Shown here piece by piece: positions 44,274-54,700 of a stretch of 64,000 bases of DNA (position 1 is the first letter of the stretch; every line of letters starts with the position of its first letter). Under the pieces are notes generated by a model that saw only the letters and a list, made by a program, of their open reading frames with translations, was not told the origin of the DNA and made no database searches. The position numbers and the translations under genes were made by a program. The stretch spans positions 186,001-250,000 of the forward strand of contig NZ_SJSM01000005.1 in NCBI RefSeq assembly GCF_004331685.1, written 5' to 3'. This stretch comes from Pedobacter hiemivivus. GTDB lineage: Bacteria > Bacteroidota > Bacteroidia > Sphingobacteriales > Sphingobacteriaceae.

Positions 44274-45470
44274 ATGACCACTTACACTACACTCATTATT
44301 TTAAGCGGCCTGGTTATCTTCTCCTATTTGTTTGACCTGGTTGCCAGCAAAACTAAATTGCCATCTGTCCTATTACTCTTGCTTTTAGGTATTGGTTTGC
44401 GCGTGCTGGTAGACAACCTTCAATTGCATACTTTTAATTTCCTAACCATATTACCTACGCTTGGAACTGTAGGTTTAATTCTAATCGTTTTTGAGGGGTC
44501 TTTAGAGCTCAAATACGAGCGGGAAAAGAATAAGCTGATAAAGGGAGCCTTTTTATCAGCTTTTTTTATTTTGATCGCTACGGTATCGGTCATCACCTTT
44601 ATCATCTATCAGATTAGCGGAAAAGACCTTTACATCTGTTTTGCCAATGCCATTCCATTTAGTGTAATCAGCTCGGCAATAGCCATCCCCTCAGCCGCAG
44701 CGCTGAGTAAAAAGGGTAAAGAGTATATCATCTACGAATCTTCCTTCTCGGATATTTTAGGGATCATCCTTTTCAACTTTGCCATCACGAACCCGCACAT
44801 TTCAATATCATCTTTTACAGGCTTAGCAATGACCACCACATTAATTGTAGTGGTATCCGCTGTATCTTGTGTTTTGCTGCTGTACATTATGGGGAAGATA
44901 TCACACCATATCAAATTCTTCCTGATCATTTCTATTCTGATCATGGTGTATGCCATCGGGCAATCCTATCACCTTTCTTCGCTGGTACTAATCCTTTCCT
45001 TCGGGTTGTTTTTGAATAATGCCGACACCATTAAACATGTTTGGTTTAGAAGCGTCTTTATTTATAAGAATTTATCAAATGATCTGACTCAATTGTACCA
45101 GTTGTCGGCAGAAAGTGCTTTTATCATTCGTACCTTCTTCTTTGTCATCTTCGGCTTTACCATGAACATTTATGAACTGAATGACCAGGTAGTGATTGTG
45201 AACGGGCTGATTATGCTGGCTTCTATATTTACCATCAGATTTGTTTACCTAAAGCTCTTCAGGAAAGAAAACAGTGGTGCAGAGGTATTCATTGGTCCGA
45301 GAGGACTAATTAGTATTTTGCTATATTTTAACTTGCCACCAGCGCTTAAAATACCCGAAGTAGGCACCTCGTTTTTATTTGTAGTGGTATTAGGCTCTAG
45401 CTTGATTATGAGTGTAGGTTTGCTCTTAACAAAGAAATACGTAAGAGCAGAACCTTATTCTTCTATTTAG
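44274..45470 (+). CDS. Cation:proton antiporter, CPA1 family
   Basis: The 398-aa membrane protein has about eleven transmembrane helices from residue 5 to 385. Family features are the repeat start KLPSVLLLLLLGIGLRVL, the helix LGTVGLILIVFEGSLELKY, and the region PSAAALSKKGKEYIIYESSFSDILGIILFNF, which holds the conserved acidic site (SD). It should exchange Na+ or K+ for H+. A clear Shine-Dalgarno sequence (AGGAG) precedes the ATG, which is unusual for Bacteroidota genes. The 3' end overlaps the convergent EVE gene by 4 nt. Confidence 0.88.
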   Translation: MTTYTTLIILSGLVIFSYLFDLVASKTKLPSVLLLLLLGIGLRVLVDNLQLHTFNFLTILPTLGTVGLILIVFEGSLELKYEREKNKLIKGAFLSAFFILIATVSVITFIIYQISGKDLYICFANAIPFSVISSAIAIPSAAALSKKGKEYIIYESSFSDILGIILFNFAITNPHISISSFTGLAMTTTLIVVVSAVSCVLLLYIMGKISHHIKFFLIISILIMVYAIGQSYHLSSLVLILSFGLFLNNADTIKHVWFRSVFIYKNLSNDLTQLYQLSAESAFIIRTFFFVIFGFTMNIYELNDQVVIVNGLIMLASIFTIRFVYLKLFRKENSGAEVFIGPRGLISILLYFNLPPALKIPEVGTSFLFVVVLGSSLIMSVGLLLTKKYVRAEPYSSI

Positions 45471-45871
45471 CTTCCCATTTCCAGGATTTTATCAAACTCT
45501 TCTGCTTTTAAGGGCATTACTGATAAGCGGCCTTGTCTAACTAATGAAACATCTTTCAGGCTTTCTTCGGCTTTGATCTGCTCCAGACTTACTGGATTTT
45601 TCAGCGATTCTACAGGGGCTAAATCTACCACTACCCAGTTCGCATCATCAGTTGTTGGGTCTTGATAAAACTCTTTCACCACTTTAGCTACACCCACCAC
45701 ATTTTTGCCTTCGTTGCTATGGTAAAACAGGACTAAATCTCCCTCCTTCATAGCTTTGAGGTTATTGCGTGCCTGATAGTTACGGACACCATCCCAGAAT
45801 GTTCGACCATCTTGATTGAATTTTTCCCAGCTGTATTTAAAAGGTTCAGATTTTACTAACCAATGATTCAT
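45467..45871 (-). CDS. EVE domain protein
   Basis: The 134-aa protein is a single EVE (PUA-like) domain: HWLVKSEPFKYSWEKFNQDGRTFWDGVRNYQARNNLKAMKEGDLVLFYHSNEGKNVVGVAKVVKE. The WxGVRNYxARNxL and FYHS elements are the family signatures. EVE domains bind modified bases in DNA or RNA. It appears alone, not fused to a restriction enzyme or helicase and not in a defence cluster, so a housekeeping or RNA-related role is more likely. Length is complete for the domain. Confidence 0.92.
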   Translation of the reverse strand: MNHWLVKSEPFKYSWEKFNQDGRTFWDGVRNYQARNNLKAMKEGDLVLFYHSNEGKNVVGVAKVVKEFYQDPTTDDANWVVVDLAPVESLKNPVSLEQIKAEESLKDVSLVRQGRLSVMPLKAEEFDKILEMGS

Positions 45872-45962
45872 CTATTTCTTATTTAAAAGGGTTCTGTTAT
45901 TTAAAGCCCAAAGCTAACAAATCAGAAAGAATATCGAGGAAAAAATTGGGTGTGTAAAAAGG

Positions 45963-46003
45963 TACGTTCGTCATCCTGAGTTTATCTCAGGATGGCGAAC
46001 GTA
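45963..46003 (-). terminator. Hairpin terminator of the second susCD operon
   Basis: An 18-bp stem (45963-45980 with 45986-46003, one G-U pair, 5-nt loop) lies 21 nt past the minus-strand susD stop. On the minus strand it is followed by ACC and five T, and on the plus strand by eight A. Its core CGTCATCCTGA is shared with the arms of the repeat at 39173-39255, so it may be a REP-like element serving as terminator. Confidence 0.7.
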
Positions 46004-46023
46004 AAAAAAAGAGCTTATTTTAA

Positions 46024-48069
46024 CTAGTAACCATTGTTTCCAAATTCATCACCATTATTGATTGTATTCAGGAAATTGAAAGGAATAGGTCTGTTATAGT
46101 GTTTTGCCGGATTAAAGCTTGCTGCAGCCCTACGGTTGTATAGCGCTAGGCGAGTCTCGAATGCTCTATGACGTTTTAAAAGTGCCCAGCGGTTAAACTC
46201 ACCACAAAGCTCTCTGGCATACTCATCAAAAACATCGTTCATCGTTGCTGTAGATAACATCATTCCCGTTCCAGCATTAAAATCCGCAGGATTACGACAA
46301 GCACGTTTACGCAGTTCATTTAAATATCCTGCAGCAACACCTGCACTTCCACCAGATTTAAGCGTAGCTTCAGCGGCAAGCAAATAAACTTCAGCCATAC
46401 GCATCACCATAATATTACCTAGTTTTTGCTGGAAGTTACCACCCAGCCATCCACCATCGAAATTGTGGTTAAACTTACTTAAAGCAGGAAAAAGATTTGC
46501 CATAGTTAATGGGGTCAATCCATTACCTGTAGGATCTTTGTATTTGGCACCCGTTGGATCTGAAGGATCAAAAAGATCGTTGATATTCACCACTGCATAT
46601 TTGCGAAGTGCTTTATCTGCAGGGCTTAGCTGATCCTTACTTAAAAACGCGAAAAACCTGTCTTCATCTACATCCAGTGGATATGGATGCACATTGGCAT
46701 TTGCCACAGTAACTAAAGCAGAAGTTGCTCCTGTAGTTACACCTTTCGGCCATACTTTAGAGATGTATTGCCAGGTCGCATTTGGTGAAGCATTTTTGGC
46801 ATCAACATCCGCATACGGATAGATTTTTTGACCAATAAATGCGGGATTAATACCATACTTGGTACACATTGCAGCATTAAGCGTAACTGTAGCGTCAGCA
46901 TAAGTTACGTTTGCGGGGCTTGGGGGGGTTGCATTACTTGTTTTTGCCTGAACACCCGAATAGTTTGTAAATGCAGTCACAAATGAATTTTCCCATCTCT
47001 TATCATAAGTTGCATTAAAGCAATTGATCAGGTATTTTGTAGGCGCAATAAACGACTGGTTCAGACGTCCGTAATAAGCATTAGATGTATTTGACCCTGC
47101 TGCTCTCCTGAAAAGATCTGTACCTGCACCGAATGCATTGTCGAGCGATGGATAATAATGCAAATAAAGATTGGGCTTATTATTGCCTGTAAACACATCG
47201 TATGACGCGTTATAAGGATTTAACCCATATGCAGTAAATAAAACTTCAGCATTATTTCTATTGTTAGCAGCAGCAAACACCTGGGCAAAATCGGCATACA
47301 TGGTAGCACCATATGCTCCTTTATTTAGAATCAGATCTTCAGCAACTTCTTTTGCCCTCAGCCAGTAACTTTTTGTTCCTTCCATTAATCCTTCGCCACC
47401 TCCTTGCGCATAAGCACGGGCAAGCAAACCAAGCGCAGATTTTTTGGTTACGCGTTGAAGGTTGCCCTGGTAAGGTGTCACTGGCAAATTCTGGGCACCG
47501 GTTGTTAAGTCGGAAATAATTTGAGTATAAACGTCAGCAACGCTATTCCGCACAGGAGTCAGGTTTACAGGACCAGCAGTTGTGATCAATGGAATATTAC
47601 CAAATTGAGCAACCAGTACAGAATAATAATAAGCCCTCATTACCTGTGCTTCTGCTACAAGGGTTTTAATATCCGTAGCATTTCCGTCTTTTATCAGCGG
47701 AGCCATCTCTATGGTTTTATTACAATCTTTAATTGAACCCCAGGCATAATCCCAGGTGTTGGTTACCAGGTTAAAATTATTGGTAAATTCTTCATAAGCC
47801 ATCACCTGTCTGTTACTTACAGAATTCGTAGGCGATGTCCATAAATCTGTCCCAACTTCAGAAACGATCCCGTATGGCATACTGATCAATGTACCCCAAA
47901 GCCCTGTATAAATATTAGACTGAAATGATCTAAAACCGTTAAAATCTCTGAGCACCTCTTCTTCCGCCAGCGCATTAGGATTATATTCGTCTAACTTACA
48001 TGATGGCACGCTCAATATCATCAATAAGCCTAATCCACATGTACAAAATATTTTCTTTATATTTTTCAT
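46024..48069 (-). CDS. SusD/RagB-family lipoprotein (second pair)
   Basis: The 681-aa protein is longer than typical SusD (about 500-550). The signal ends in lipobox SVPSCKL, followed by DEYNPNALAEEEVLRDFNGFRSFQSNIYTGL, SusD helices (LVAEAQVMRAYYYSVLVAQFGNIPLIT, SALGLLARAYAQGGGEG) and the C-terminal RagB region (GNIMVMRMAEVYLLAAEATLKSGG, LNELRKRACRNPADF, ELCGEFNRWALLKRH). It is 62 nt downstream of its susC. Its ligand is unknown; extra length sits in the middle (about residues 300-480). Confidence 0.93.
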   Translation of the reverse strand: MKNIKKIFCTCGLGLLMILSVPSCKLDEYNPNALAEEEVLRDFNGFRSFQSNIYTGLWGTLISMPYGIVSEVGTDLWTSPTNSVSNRQVMAYEEFTNNFNLVTNTWDYAWGSIKDCNKTIEMAPLIKDGNATDIKTLVAEAQVMRAYYYSVLVAQFGNIPLITTAGPVNLTPVRNSVADVYTQIISDLTTGAQNLPVTPYQGNLQRVTKKSALGLLARAYAQGGGEGLMEGTKSYWLRAKEVAEDLILNKGAYGATMYADFAQVFAAANNRNNAEVLFTAYGLNPYNASYDVFTGNNKPNLYLHYYPSLDNAFGAGTDLFRRAAGSNTSNAYYGRLNQSFIAPTKYLINCFNATYDKRWENSFVTAFTNYSGVQAKTSNATPPSPANVTYADATVTLNAAMCTKYGINPAFIGQKIYPYADVDAKNASPNATWQYISKVWPKGVTTGATSALVTVANANVHPYPLDVDEDRFFAFLSKDQLSPADKALRKYAVVNINDLFDPSDPTGAKYKDPTGNGLTPLTMANLFPALSKFNHNFDGGWLGGNFQQKLGNIMVMRMAEVYLLAAEATLKSGGSAGVAAGYLNELRKRACRNPADFNAGTGMMLSTATMNDVFDEYARELCGEFNRWALLKRHRAFETRLALYNRRAAASFNPAKHYNRPIPFNFLNTINNGDEFGNNGY

Positions 48070-48131
48070 CTCTATTTTTTTATTTGTTACAGCTACTGAA
48101 CAGGTGTTCCTCGCTATTTTATTTTCCAGGA

Positions 48132-51100
48132 TTAAAATGATACATTCAAACCAAACACAAGCTGTTTAGTCAATGGGTAATCCATCTCCCCATTCATTTC
48201 CGGATCGTAGTCTTTCAACAGATGGCTTTTTGTAATCACCAATGGATTGGTCAGGGTGCTGTAAAAACGCACTTTACGCATAGCTATCTTTTTTGCAATA
48301 TTTTCAGGCAATGTATACCCCAGTGTGATGTTTTTGATTTTAAAGAATGAACCGTCTACATAATTCAGTCCTGAAAATCCGGTCATAGTTGAAGGAGACG
48401 CAAGAATATTCATTACAGGAAAATCATTAGATGGGTTTTCTGGTGTCCAGTAATTAAAGTCAGCGAGAAAAGTTCTTGGCGGACTGGCAACAGTTGCCAA
48501 TGCACTGGGATTATACCATCCCAACATCACATAGTTGATTGTTTGTCCCCAACGTAAATAAGAATAAATACCCAGATCAAAATTTTTGTATTTAAAATTG
48601 TTTTGGAAACCCAATGAAAAATCAGGCGAATTATGTCCTATAGTCTGAAAGTCATTGGTATTATTGTAATTGTAGAGAGAAGATGGGGCAGTTAATGCAG
48701 AATTAAATCTTTGCGCATCGGCCAGATTAGTATAATAATACTGGCTCGTGCCTTCCCTCCTAAATACCCCATCAGCCAGTTTAACAATTCCAGGTGTATT
48801 TACTTTTAAGTCTCCCGGGCGTCTTCCAAATGCACCTGCATCTGCTTCCTCGCCTATTTGCCAGATTCCATCAATTTTAAAATTTCTAAATGAAGCAATT
48901 GGCTCTCCAATGGTCAGTGTATAATTTCCAGCTGTCCGATTCTCTCCTGCCGTTACGTTATTTGTAATGTTATTGGCAAGACCATTTGTTATTTTTAAAA
49001 TTTTCTCATTATTACGAGCAAAAGCAATAGAAGAGGTCCATTCAAAATTCTTGCTTACGATATTACGTGTATTCATGGTGACTTCAAAACCTTTGTTGTT
49101 GGTTTTCGCAATATTCATATAGGTTTGATAAGGTGTACTACCACTGATGGCTGCTCCGGTAGTGATAGGGGCGTTTACAGCATAAATTACCCCGTCAGTA
49201 TTCGTATTGTAATAATCTAAGGCCATATCAATACGATTGTTAAATAAGCCCAGATCCAGGCCAAGGTTTAAAGTTTTAGACTTCTCCCATCTCAGGTCTG
49301 GATTGGTCAGAATACGCGAACTACGGTAAATAGGAACCATCTCCCCACCTAATGACATATTAGTTTGATCAACGAAATTAGCAGAAGAGTTAGGGGGTAT
49401 AAAGGAAGTTCCCGCAACACCCCATGTAGCACGAACTTTAAGGTTATTGATATATTTCTTTGTACCCGCCATAAAGTTTTCATCAGAAATTCTCCAGCCA
49501 GCAGACACTGCGGGGAAAGTATCCCACTGATTGGTTTCATATAATACCGAAGATCCATCTCTGCGTACTGAAGCCGAAAAAAGATACTTACCTTTATAAG
49601 CATAATTGATACGCCCCATCAAACCGAAGGTTTTCTTCATATCATAACTTGATATGGAAGTGGTGTTCACATCGCCACTAAACCTGTACCATTTAAATTT
49701 GTTGTTGGCAATATTGGTTTGATTCATCTCGGTCCTTGTATTCTGGACGTGGATATAAGATGTAACACCGGTAAATGTAAAGTCATGATCTTTTCCAAGC
49801 AGGTAGTTATAGGTCAACACATTTTCCCACTGATATTCCTGATAACGATTTTGATTAATCCTTGCTCTGGCCGTATTTGCGTTTATATAGGTATAATTTA
49901 CAGAACCCACCCCATCAAAACGATAGGTATTTAAATAATCCATACGTACGCCCGCACGGCTTAAAATAGTTAGCCCCTTTAATGGTCTGATTTCAATGTA
50001 TGGATTAAAAAACACTTTTGTATTGTTATCTACGTTTCCATAAACTCCAGGCTGATAGTCGAGTAAAAGGTTGTACACGTTACTTCCCAGATCAGGGTTT
50101 ATAGACCCATCAGTTTTATAAGGCTGTACCAGGGGATCAGTAACAATAGCATTTTCCAGTTTGTCCTGGGCTTTATTTCTATTCACATACGAGGCCTGAA
50201 GGTTGGCTCCTATAGAAAGCCAGCTTCTAATTTTATGATCCAGACGCATGCTTGTAGAATAGAGCTTGTAATCATCTCCGATATACTGGCCTTTCTCATC
50301 ATTTAAGTTAAATGAAACGTAAGCTTTTGTAACATCGGTACCTCCGGAAGCAGCTAAGCTATAGTTTTGCAAAGCAGCGTTTTCTCTCATGAAAATATCT
50401 GCCCAATTCACAAAATTGCCCTGGTTGAACAAATTATATCTAGCAGTTCCAAAAATTGCTTCATCGTTTGCAGGTGATTGCCATAGCGGTGGACCAGCTT
50501 GAGGAAATCCATTTGCTGCAGCAACTGCAGTTGTCACCCACTTTCTGGTTGCACCATCGAAGTTATATTTATAGGCCTCTCTTTTCGCCTCCAGATACTG
50601 GTCTCTGCTCAGTGCTTCCGGAACAACCGACCAACCATTATACCCATAATAAGAGTTGAAATCGATATTTATTTTTCCTGCCTTTCCACCTTTTGTGGTA
50701 ATGATGATTACACCATTTGCTCCTGATGCACCGTATACAGCCGTTGAAGCTGCATCTTTCAATACATCGATAGATTCAATATCATAGGGATTTAAAGTAG
50801 CATAATCACCCGGCAAACCATTGATGATAAATAAAGGTGTACTATTAGCATTAAACGATCTGTTTCCGCGCAACTGTAAGTTAACACCTTCTCCGGCTTG
50901 TCCTGATGAACGACTAATATCCAAACCTGCAACCCTTCCCTGTAACGATTCCATAGGATTCGGCCCAGGTCTGGCTGTAATTTGTTCAGGTTTTACTGAC
51001 ACCACAGACCCGGTAAGGTCACGTTTTTTGACAGTACCGTAACCAATAACCACAACATCATCCAGTTCGTCAATCGCTTCCATTAGGACTACCCGCATAT

Positions 51101-51455
51101 TGTTCGATGCGACAACTTCTACAGTTTTGAAGCCAACTGCACTAAATATCAATACACTGTTTTGATTTTCCAGATCGATGCTAAATTCACCTTTACTATT
51201 GGTGGCAGCAGCCCTGGTTGTATTCTTGACTTTAATACTTACACCAGGCAGGGGGGCGCCTTTACCGTCTACAACTGTCCCTTTGACGTTTATTGAGTTT
51301 TGCACAAAAAAAACAGCACTGTTAAGTTTAGCAACTGTTGATTTTTCTGTTGCGAAAGAAGAGATCGGTAAAATTGCCACGGCCAGTAGCAACTTAATAC
51401 CTGACAGTGCTCTCCAATGGCATTTCTTGAGTAGTGTTTTTTGCATAGTTTTCAT
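48132..51455 (-). CDS. SusC/RagA-family TonB-linked transporter without STN domain (second pair)
   Basis: The 1107-aa receptor has a leader (IKLLLAVAILPISSFA), then directly a carboxypeptidase-like Ig domain (VKGTVVDGKGAPLPGVSIKVKNTTRAAATNSKGEFSI), the SusC plug (VVVIGYGTVKKRDLTGSVVSV, LFIINGLPGDYATLNPYDIESIDVLKDAASTAVYGASGANGVIIITTKGG) and the barrel, ending in TKQLVFGLNVSF. Absence of STN agrees with control by the HTCS upstream rather than by sigma/FecR. I chose ATG 51453-51455; a TTG at 51491 is the only longer start, and ATG 51446 is an alternative. Confidence 0.94.
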   Translation of the reverse strand: MKTMQKTLLKKCHWRALSGIKLLLAVAILPISSFATEKSTVAKLNSAVFFVQNSINVKGTVVDGKGAPLPGVSIKVKNTTRAAATNSKGEFSIDLENQNSVLIFSAVGFKTVEVVASNNMRVVLMEAIDELDDVVVIGYGTVKKRDLTGSVVSVKPEQITARPGPNPMESLQGRVAGLDISRSSGQAGEGVNLQLRGNRSFNANSTPLFIINGLPGDYATLNPYDIESIDVLKDAASTAVYGASGANGVIIITTKGGKAGKINIDFNSYYGYNGWSVVPEALSRDQYLEAKREAYKYNFDGATRKWVTTAVAAANGFPQAGPPLWQSPANDEAIFGTARYNLFNQGNFVNWADIFMRENAALQNYSLAASGGTDVTKAYVSFNLNDEKGQYIGDDYKLYSTSMRLDHKIRSWLSIGANLQASYVNRNKAQDKLENAIVTDPLVQPYKTDGSINPDLGSNVYNLLLDYQPGVYGNVDNNTKVFFNPYIEIRPLKGLTILSRAGVRMDYLNTYRFDGVGSVNYTYINANTARARINQNRYQEYQWENVLTYNYLLGKDHDFTFTGVTSYIHVQNTRTEMNQTNIANNKFKWYRFSGDVNTTSISSYDMKKTFGLMGRINYAYKGKYLFSASVRRDGSSVLYETNQWDTFPAVSAGWRISDENFMAGTKKYINNLKVRATWGVAGTSFIPPNSSANFVDQTNMSLGGEMVPIYRSSRILTNPDLRWEKSKTLNLGLDLGLFNNRIDMALDYYNTNTDGVIYAVNAPITTGAAISGSTPYQTYMNIAKTNNKGFEVTMNTRNIVSKNFEWTSSIAFARNNEKILKITNGLANNITNNVTAGENRTAGNYTLTIGEPIASFRNFKIDGIWQIGEEADAGAFGRRPGDLKVNTPGIVKLADGVFRREGTSQYYYTNLADAQRFNSALTAPSSLYNYNNTNDFQTIGHNSPDFSLGFQNNFKYKNFDLGIYSYLRWGQTINYVMLGWYNPSALATVASPPRTFLADFNYWTPENPSNDFPVMNILASPSTMTGFSGLNYVDGSFFKIKNITLGYTLPENIAKKIAMRKVRFYSTLTNPLVITKSHLLKDYDPEMNGEMDYPLTKQLVFGLNVSF

Positions 51456-51623
51456 CAATAATTGGTTAAAGATTTGGTTTATAAATCGCAAAATTCAACA
51501 CCTTATCAACCAGAAGAAAAAACATTTGATATGTAAATTTACGAACGATACATTCATAAGTAATACCCTGAGAAATGTTTATACTTGGTTATTAGGTCCC
51601 GAATAAAGCGGTATCTATGATAA

Positions 51624-51631
51624 CAAACTTA
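51624..51631 (-). promoter_or_regulatory. Candidate -7 box (TAAGTTTG) of the second susCD operon
   Basis: Exact TAnnTTTG match on the minus strand in the gap between the HTCS stop and susC, about 170 nt upstream of the susC ATG. The nearest upstream TTTG is 24 nt away rather than 19, so the -33 element is imperfect, as would suit an activator-dependent promoter. Confidence 0.4.
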
Positions 51632-51703
51632 CATAATACAGCCTATGGGAAGGTTCAAATTTGTTCGAAAATGGTTCATTTTTATTCGAAGTCCTTCAAA
51701 ATC

Positions 51704-54700
51704 TCAGGAATGGGTCAAATGTTTCACGTACTGGGTGGGTGAAGTGTTATATTTCTCTTTAAAGCAGGTGCTAAAGTATTTTGGATTGTTAAACCCAACT
51801 TCAAAAGCCACCATCGATATCCTTTCTTCACCTGCGTCAAATAATTGTTTGGCTCTAGCCAAACGCATATCCCTTACAAAATCAACAGCAGTTACTCCTG
51901 CTAAGCTCCTAAACTTACTATAGAAAGCTGTACGACCCATCGCTACCTGATCTGCCAAGGCTTCAATGGTAAAATCTGGATTGGCCATATTTTCTTCCAC
52001 AATCTTAATTACATTTTTAAGGAAGATTTCATCCTTGGAAGTAATTACAACCTGACCAGGTAAAAGATCAACAACCTTGTCTTTAATCTGGCTAAACATT
52101 TTCCGTCGCTGTTTGATCAGGCTTTGCATGGCAGTAATCAGCATTTCTTTATTAAATGGTTTGGTAAAATAATGATCAGCCCCATACCGCAATCCCTCTA
52201 ACTTGCTTTCGATTGATGCCCTTGCACTGAGCAGTACAATCGGAATATGGCTGGTACGTTGGTCGTTTTTGAGTTTATCCAACATTTCAATCCCATCCAT
52301 TACAGGCATCATCACGTCACTAAGAATTAAATCTGGAAGAATTTTAGTCGCAGTTGTAAAACCTGCCAAACCATCATTTTCGCAAATTACGGTAAAATGC
52401 GCACCGAGTTCTTTGGTTAGGAAAGCGCGCAGTTCATAACTATCTTCGACAAGCAACAACACGGGGTACAACGACGAATCAGTCATCAGCTCTTCGGTAT
52501 ATAGCGAATTTAAATCCGCAGCCGGTACAGCTGTCTCCTGCGCTTTCCATCCGATATCATTCGTTACATTTTCTAAAACATTTCCCTTTAATGGCAAGAT
52601 TACTTCTACGGTTAAACCTCCATGTTCATTGTTATTAGCGGCAACAGTTCCATTGTGCAATTCGGCAATTTCTTTCACCAGCGCAAGGCCAATACCGATT
52701 CCCTTAATGGCATTGGTTTCCTTTCTATTGTCAATGTGATAAAGCACGAAAACCTCTTCTAGCTGATCAGGTGGCAAGCCAATTCCACGATCGCTAATTG
52801 CGATGCTAAAATTATGATGATTGTCTACTTTTATAAATATCTCTATTAAGCCTCCTTCATTAGAAAATTTATAAGCATTAGCGAGTAAGTTATACACCAT
52901 CACATCTACTTTTTCAGGATCAATCTGTACATAAAGTTCATCAAACTCACATTGTATCGCAAAGCTGATGTTTTTTTCAGTGTCCGCGCCTTTGAAGTAA
53001 TCCGGAAACTTTCTGATGAAACCTATCAATTCAACGATCTGGTAATGGAGCTCCCCTTTCCCACTCTGAATCTTCCTAAGATCCAGCCATTGATCCATAA
53101 ATCGTGTTAACCGACCCGCGTTTCTATGGATCATCTGTATGTACTGACTCCCTTTTACGGAGAGTTGTTCAGTCTCCATGATTGCTTTTATAGGATTTAA
53201 GATCAACGTTAATGGTGTTCGCAATTCATGAGAAACCTGTGTAAAGAAGTCTACCTTAAGTGCCGCCACCTCACGTTCAATGGCAACACTTTGTCGCAAG
53301 CGTAGTATCGTTCGTATAATTCTAAAAATAACTATTATAGCGCCAGACAGTAAGATTGCATAAAATAGGTAGGCCCACCATGTCCGCCAAAATGGAGGTT
53401 GCACATTGATTTCCAGCTCTTTCGTAGTTTCATTTAAATAGTAATCATTTTTCAAGTTTTTAACTTCAAAAATGTATTCACCCGGTGGTAAATTGGTATA
53501 AGTAGCGCGATGCTGATTGCCGCTAAAATGCCAGTTATTATCAAATCCCTTAAGTCGGTAAAGCAGCTGACGCTTTAATCCATCCCGAAAATCAAGCATA
53601 CCAAAACCAATGCTAATGGTATTCTGATCATATTTAAGCTGTAGTTTATCTACTTTATCAATTCCTACCTGAAGTACTGATCCAACATCGCCTACATTGA
53701 CGGATTGATTATTTATCAAAAGGTTATGGAAGATAATCCTGCTGCTTCTCTGCTTTTCATTCAGATTTAAGGGGTCAAATTTTAAAAATCCTTTTTCGGT
53801 TCCAAATGTGATTTCGCCATTGGGCGATGCAGTCACTGTTCCCTCAGAAAATGTGGCTACGAACACACCATCTTCTTCGCGATAATTACGAAAAGTTCCT
53901 TTTGTTGGGTCAAATCTAGAAAGTCCCGTTTGTGTAGCGAGCCAAATCTTACCATTTTTATCTTGTTGCGCACTTAATACATGATTACTTAGCAGTCCGG
54001 CGGTCGAATTATAGTTTTTAAACTTTATACTTTTTAATGGGTCGGCATAATTTGCTTTACACAATCCGCCACCAGAAGTGGATAGCCACATTTCCTCCTT
54101 TCCATCATAAAAAATATGCTGTACATCATTGGCACCAAGGCTATTTGGATCAGTCTCTTTATTTACGTAAAACTTAACTTTTTGTGGAACATCGGAGATA
54201 CCATTTGGCCGAAGGATCATTAATCCATTTGTCGTTCCAACCCAAAGATTATGATCAGCATCAGCAGTAATACTCCTGATTTTACAGAATTCCGCCGTTT
54301 CCTTCATATGCTGACCAACATGAACGAAAGCCGTGATTCCATTTTCTTCTGTGGCTAAATCCAGGCCTCTTTCAAAAGTGCCCAACCAAACCCGCTTACT
54401 TTGATCTTCAAACAATGCAACTATTTTATTGCTGCCTAAACTATTCTTATCGGATGGATTATGTTCAAAATGACTTAAGCGATAGGATGTTCCTTCGGTA
54501 GAGATAGGATCTGCTTTGAATAATCCGTGTCCCTTCGTCCCAATCCAAATTGTTCCTTTGTGATCTTCAAGTATTGCATATATCGATCCTAAACCATTTT
54601 TCGGCAGGTTTTCAATGGGATTAGGTTGTAAACCTCCATTTTTATATAAAAAAATGCGCCCTTTTTTTGTCCCCATCCAGGTACGACCAAAATGATCAGT

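Noticed and set aside
45467..45871. EVE protein as part of a defence island
   Set aside because: No restriction, helicase or nuclease genes are adjacent; both neighbours look like ordinary housekeeping or transport genes.
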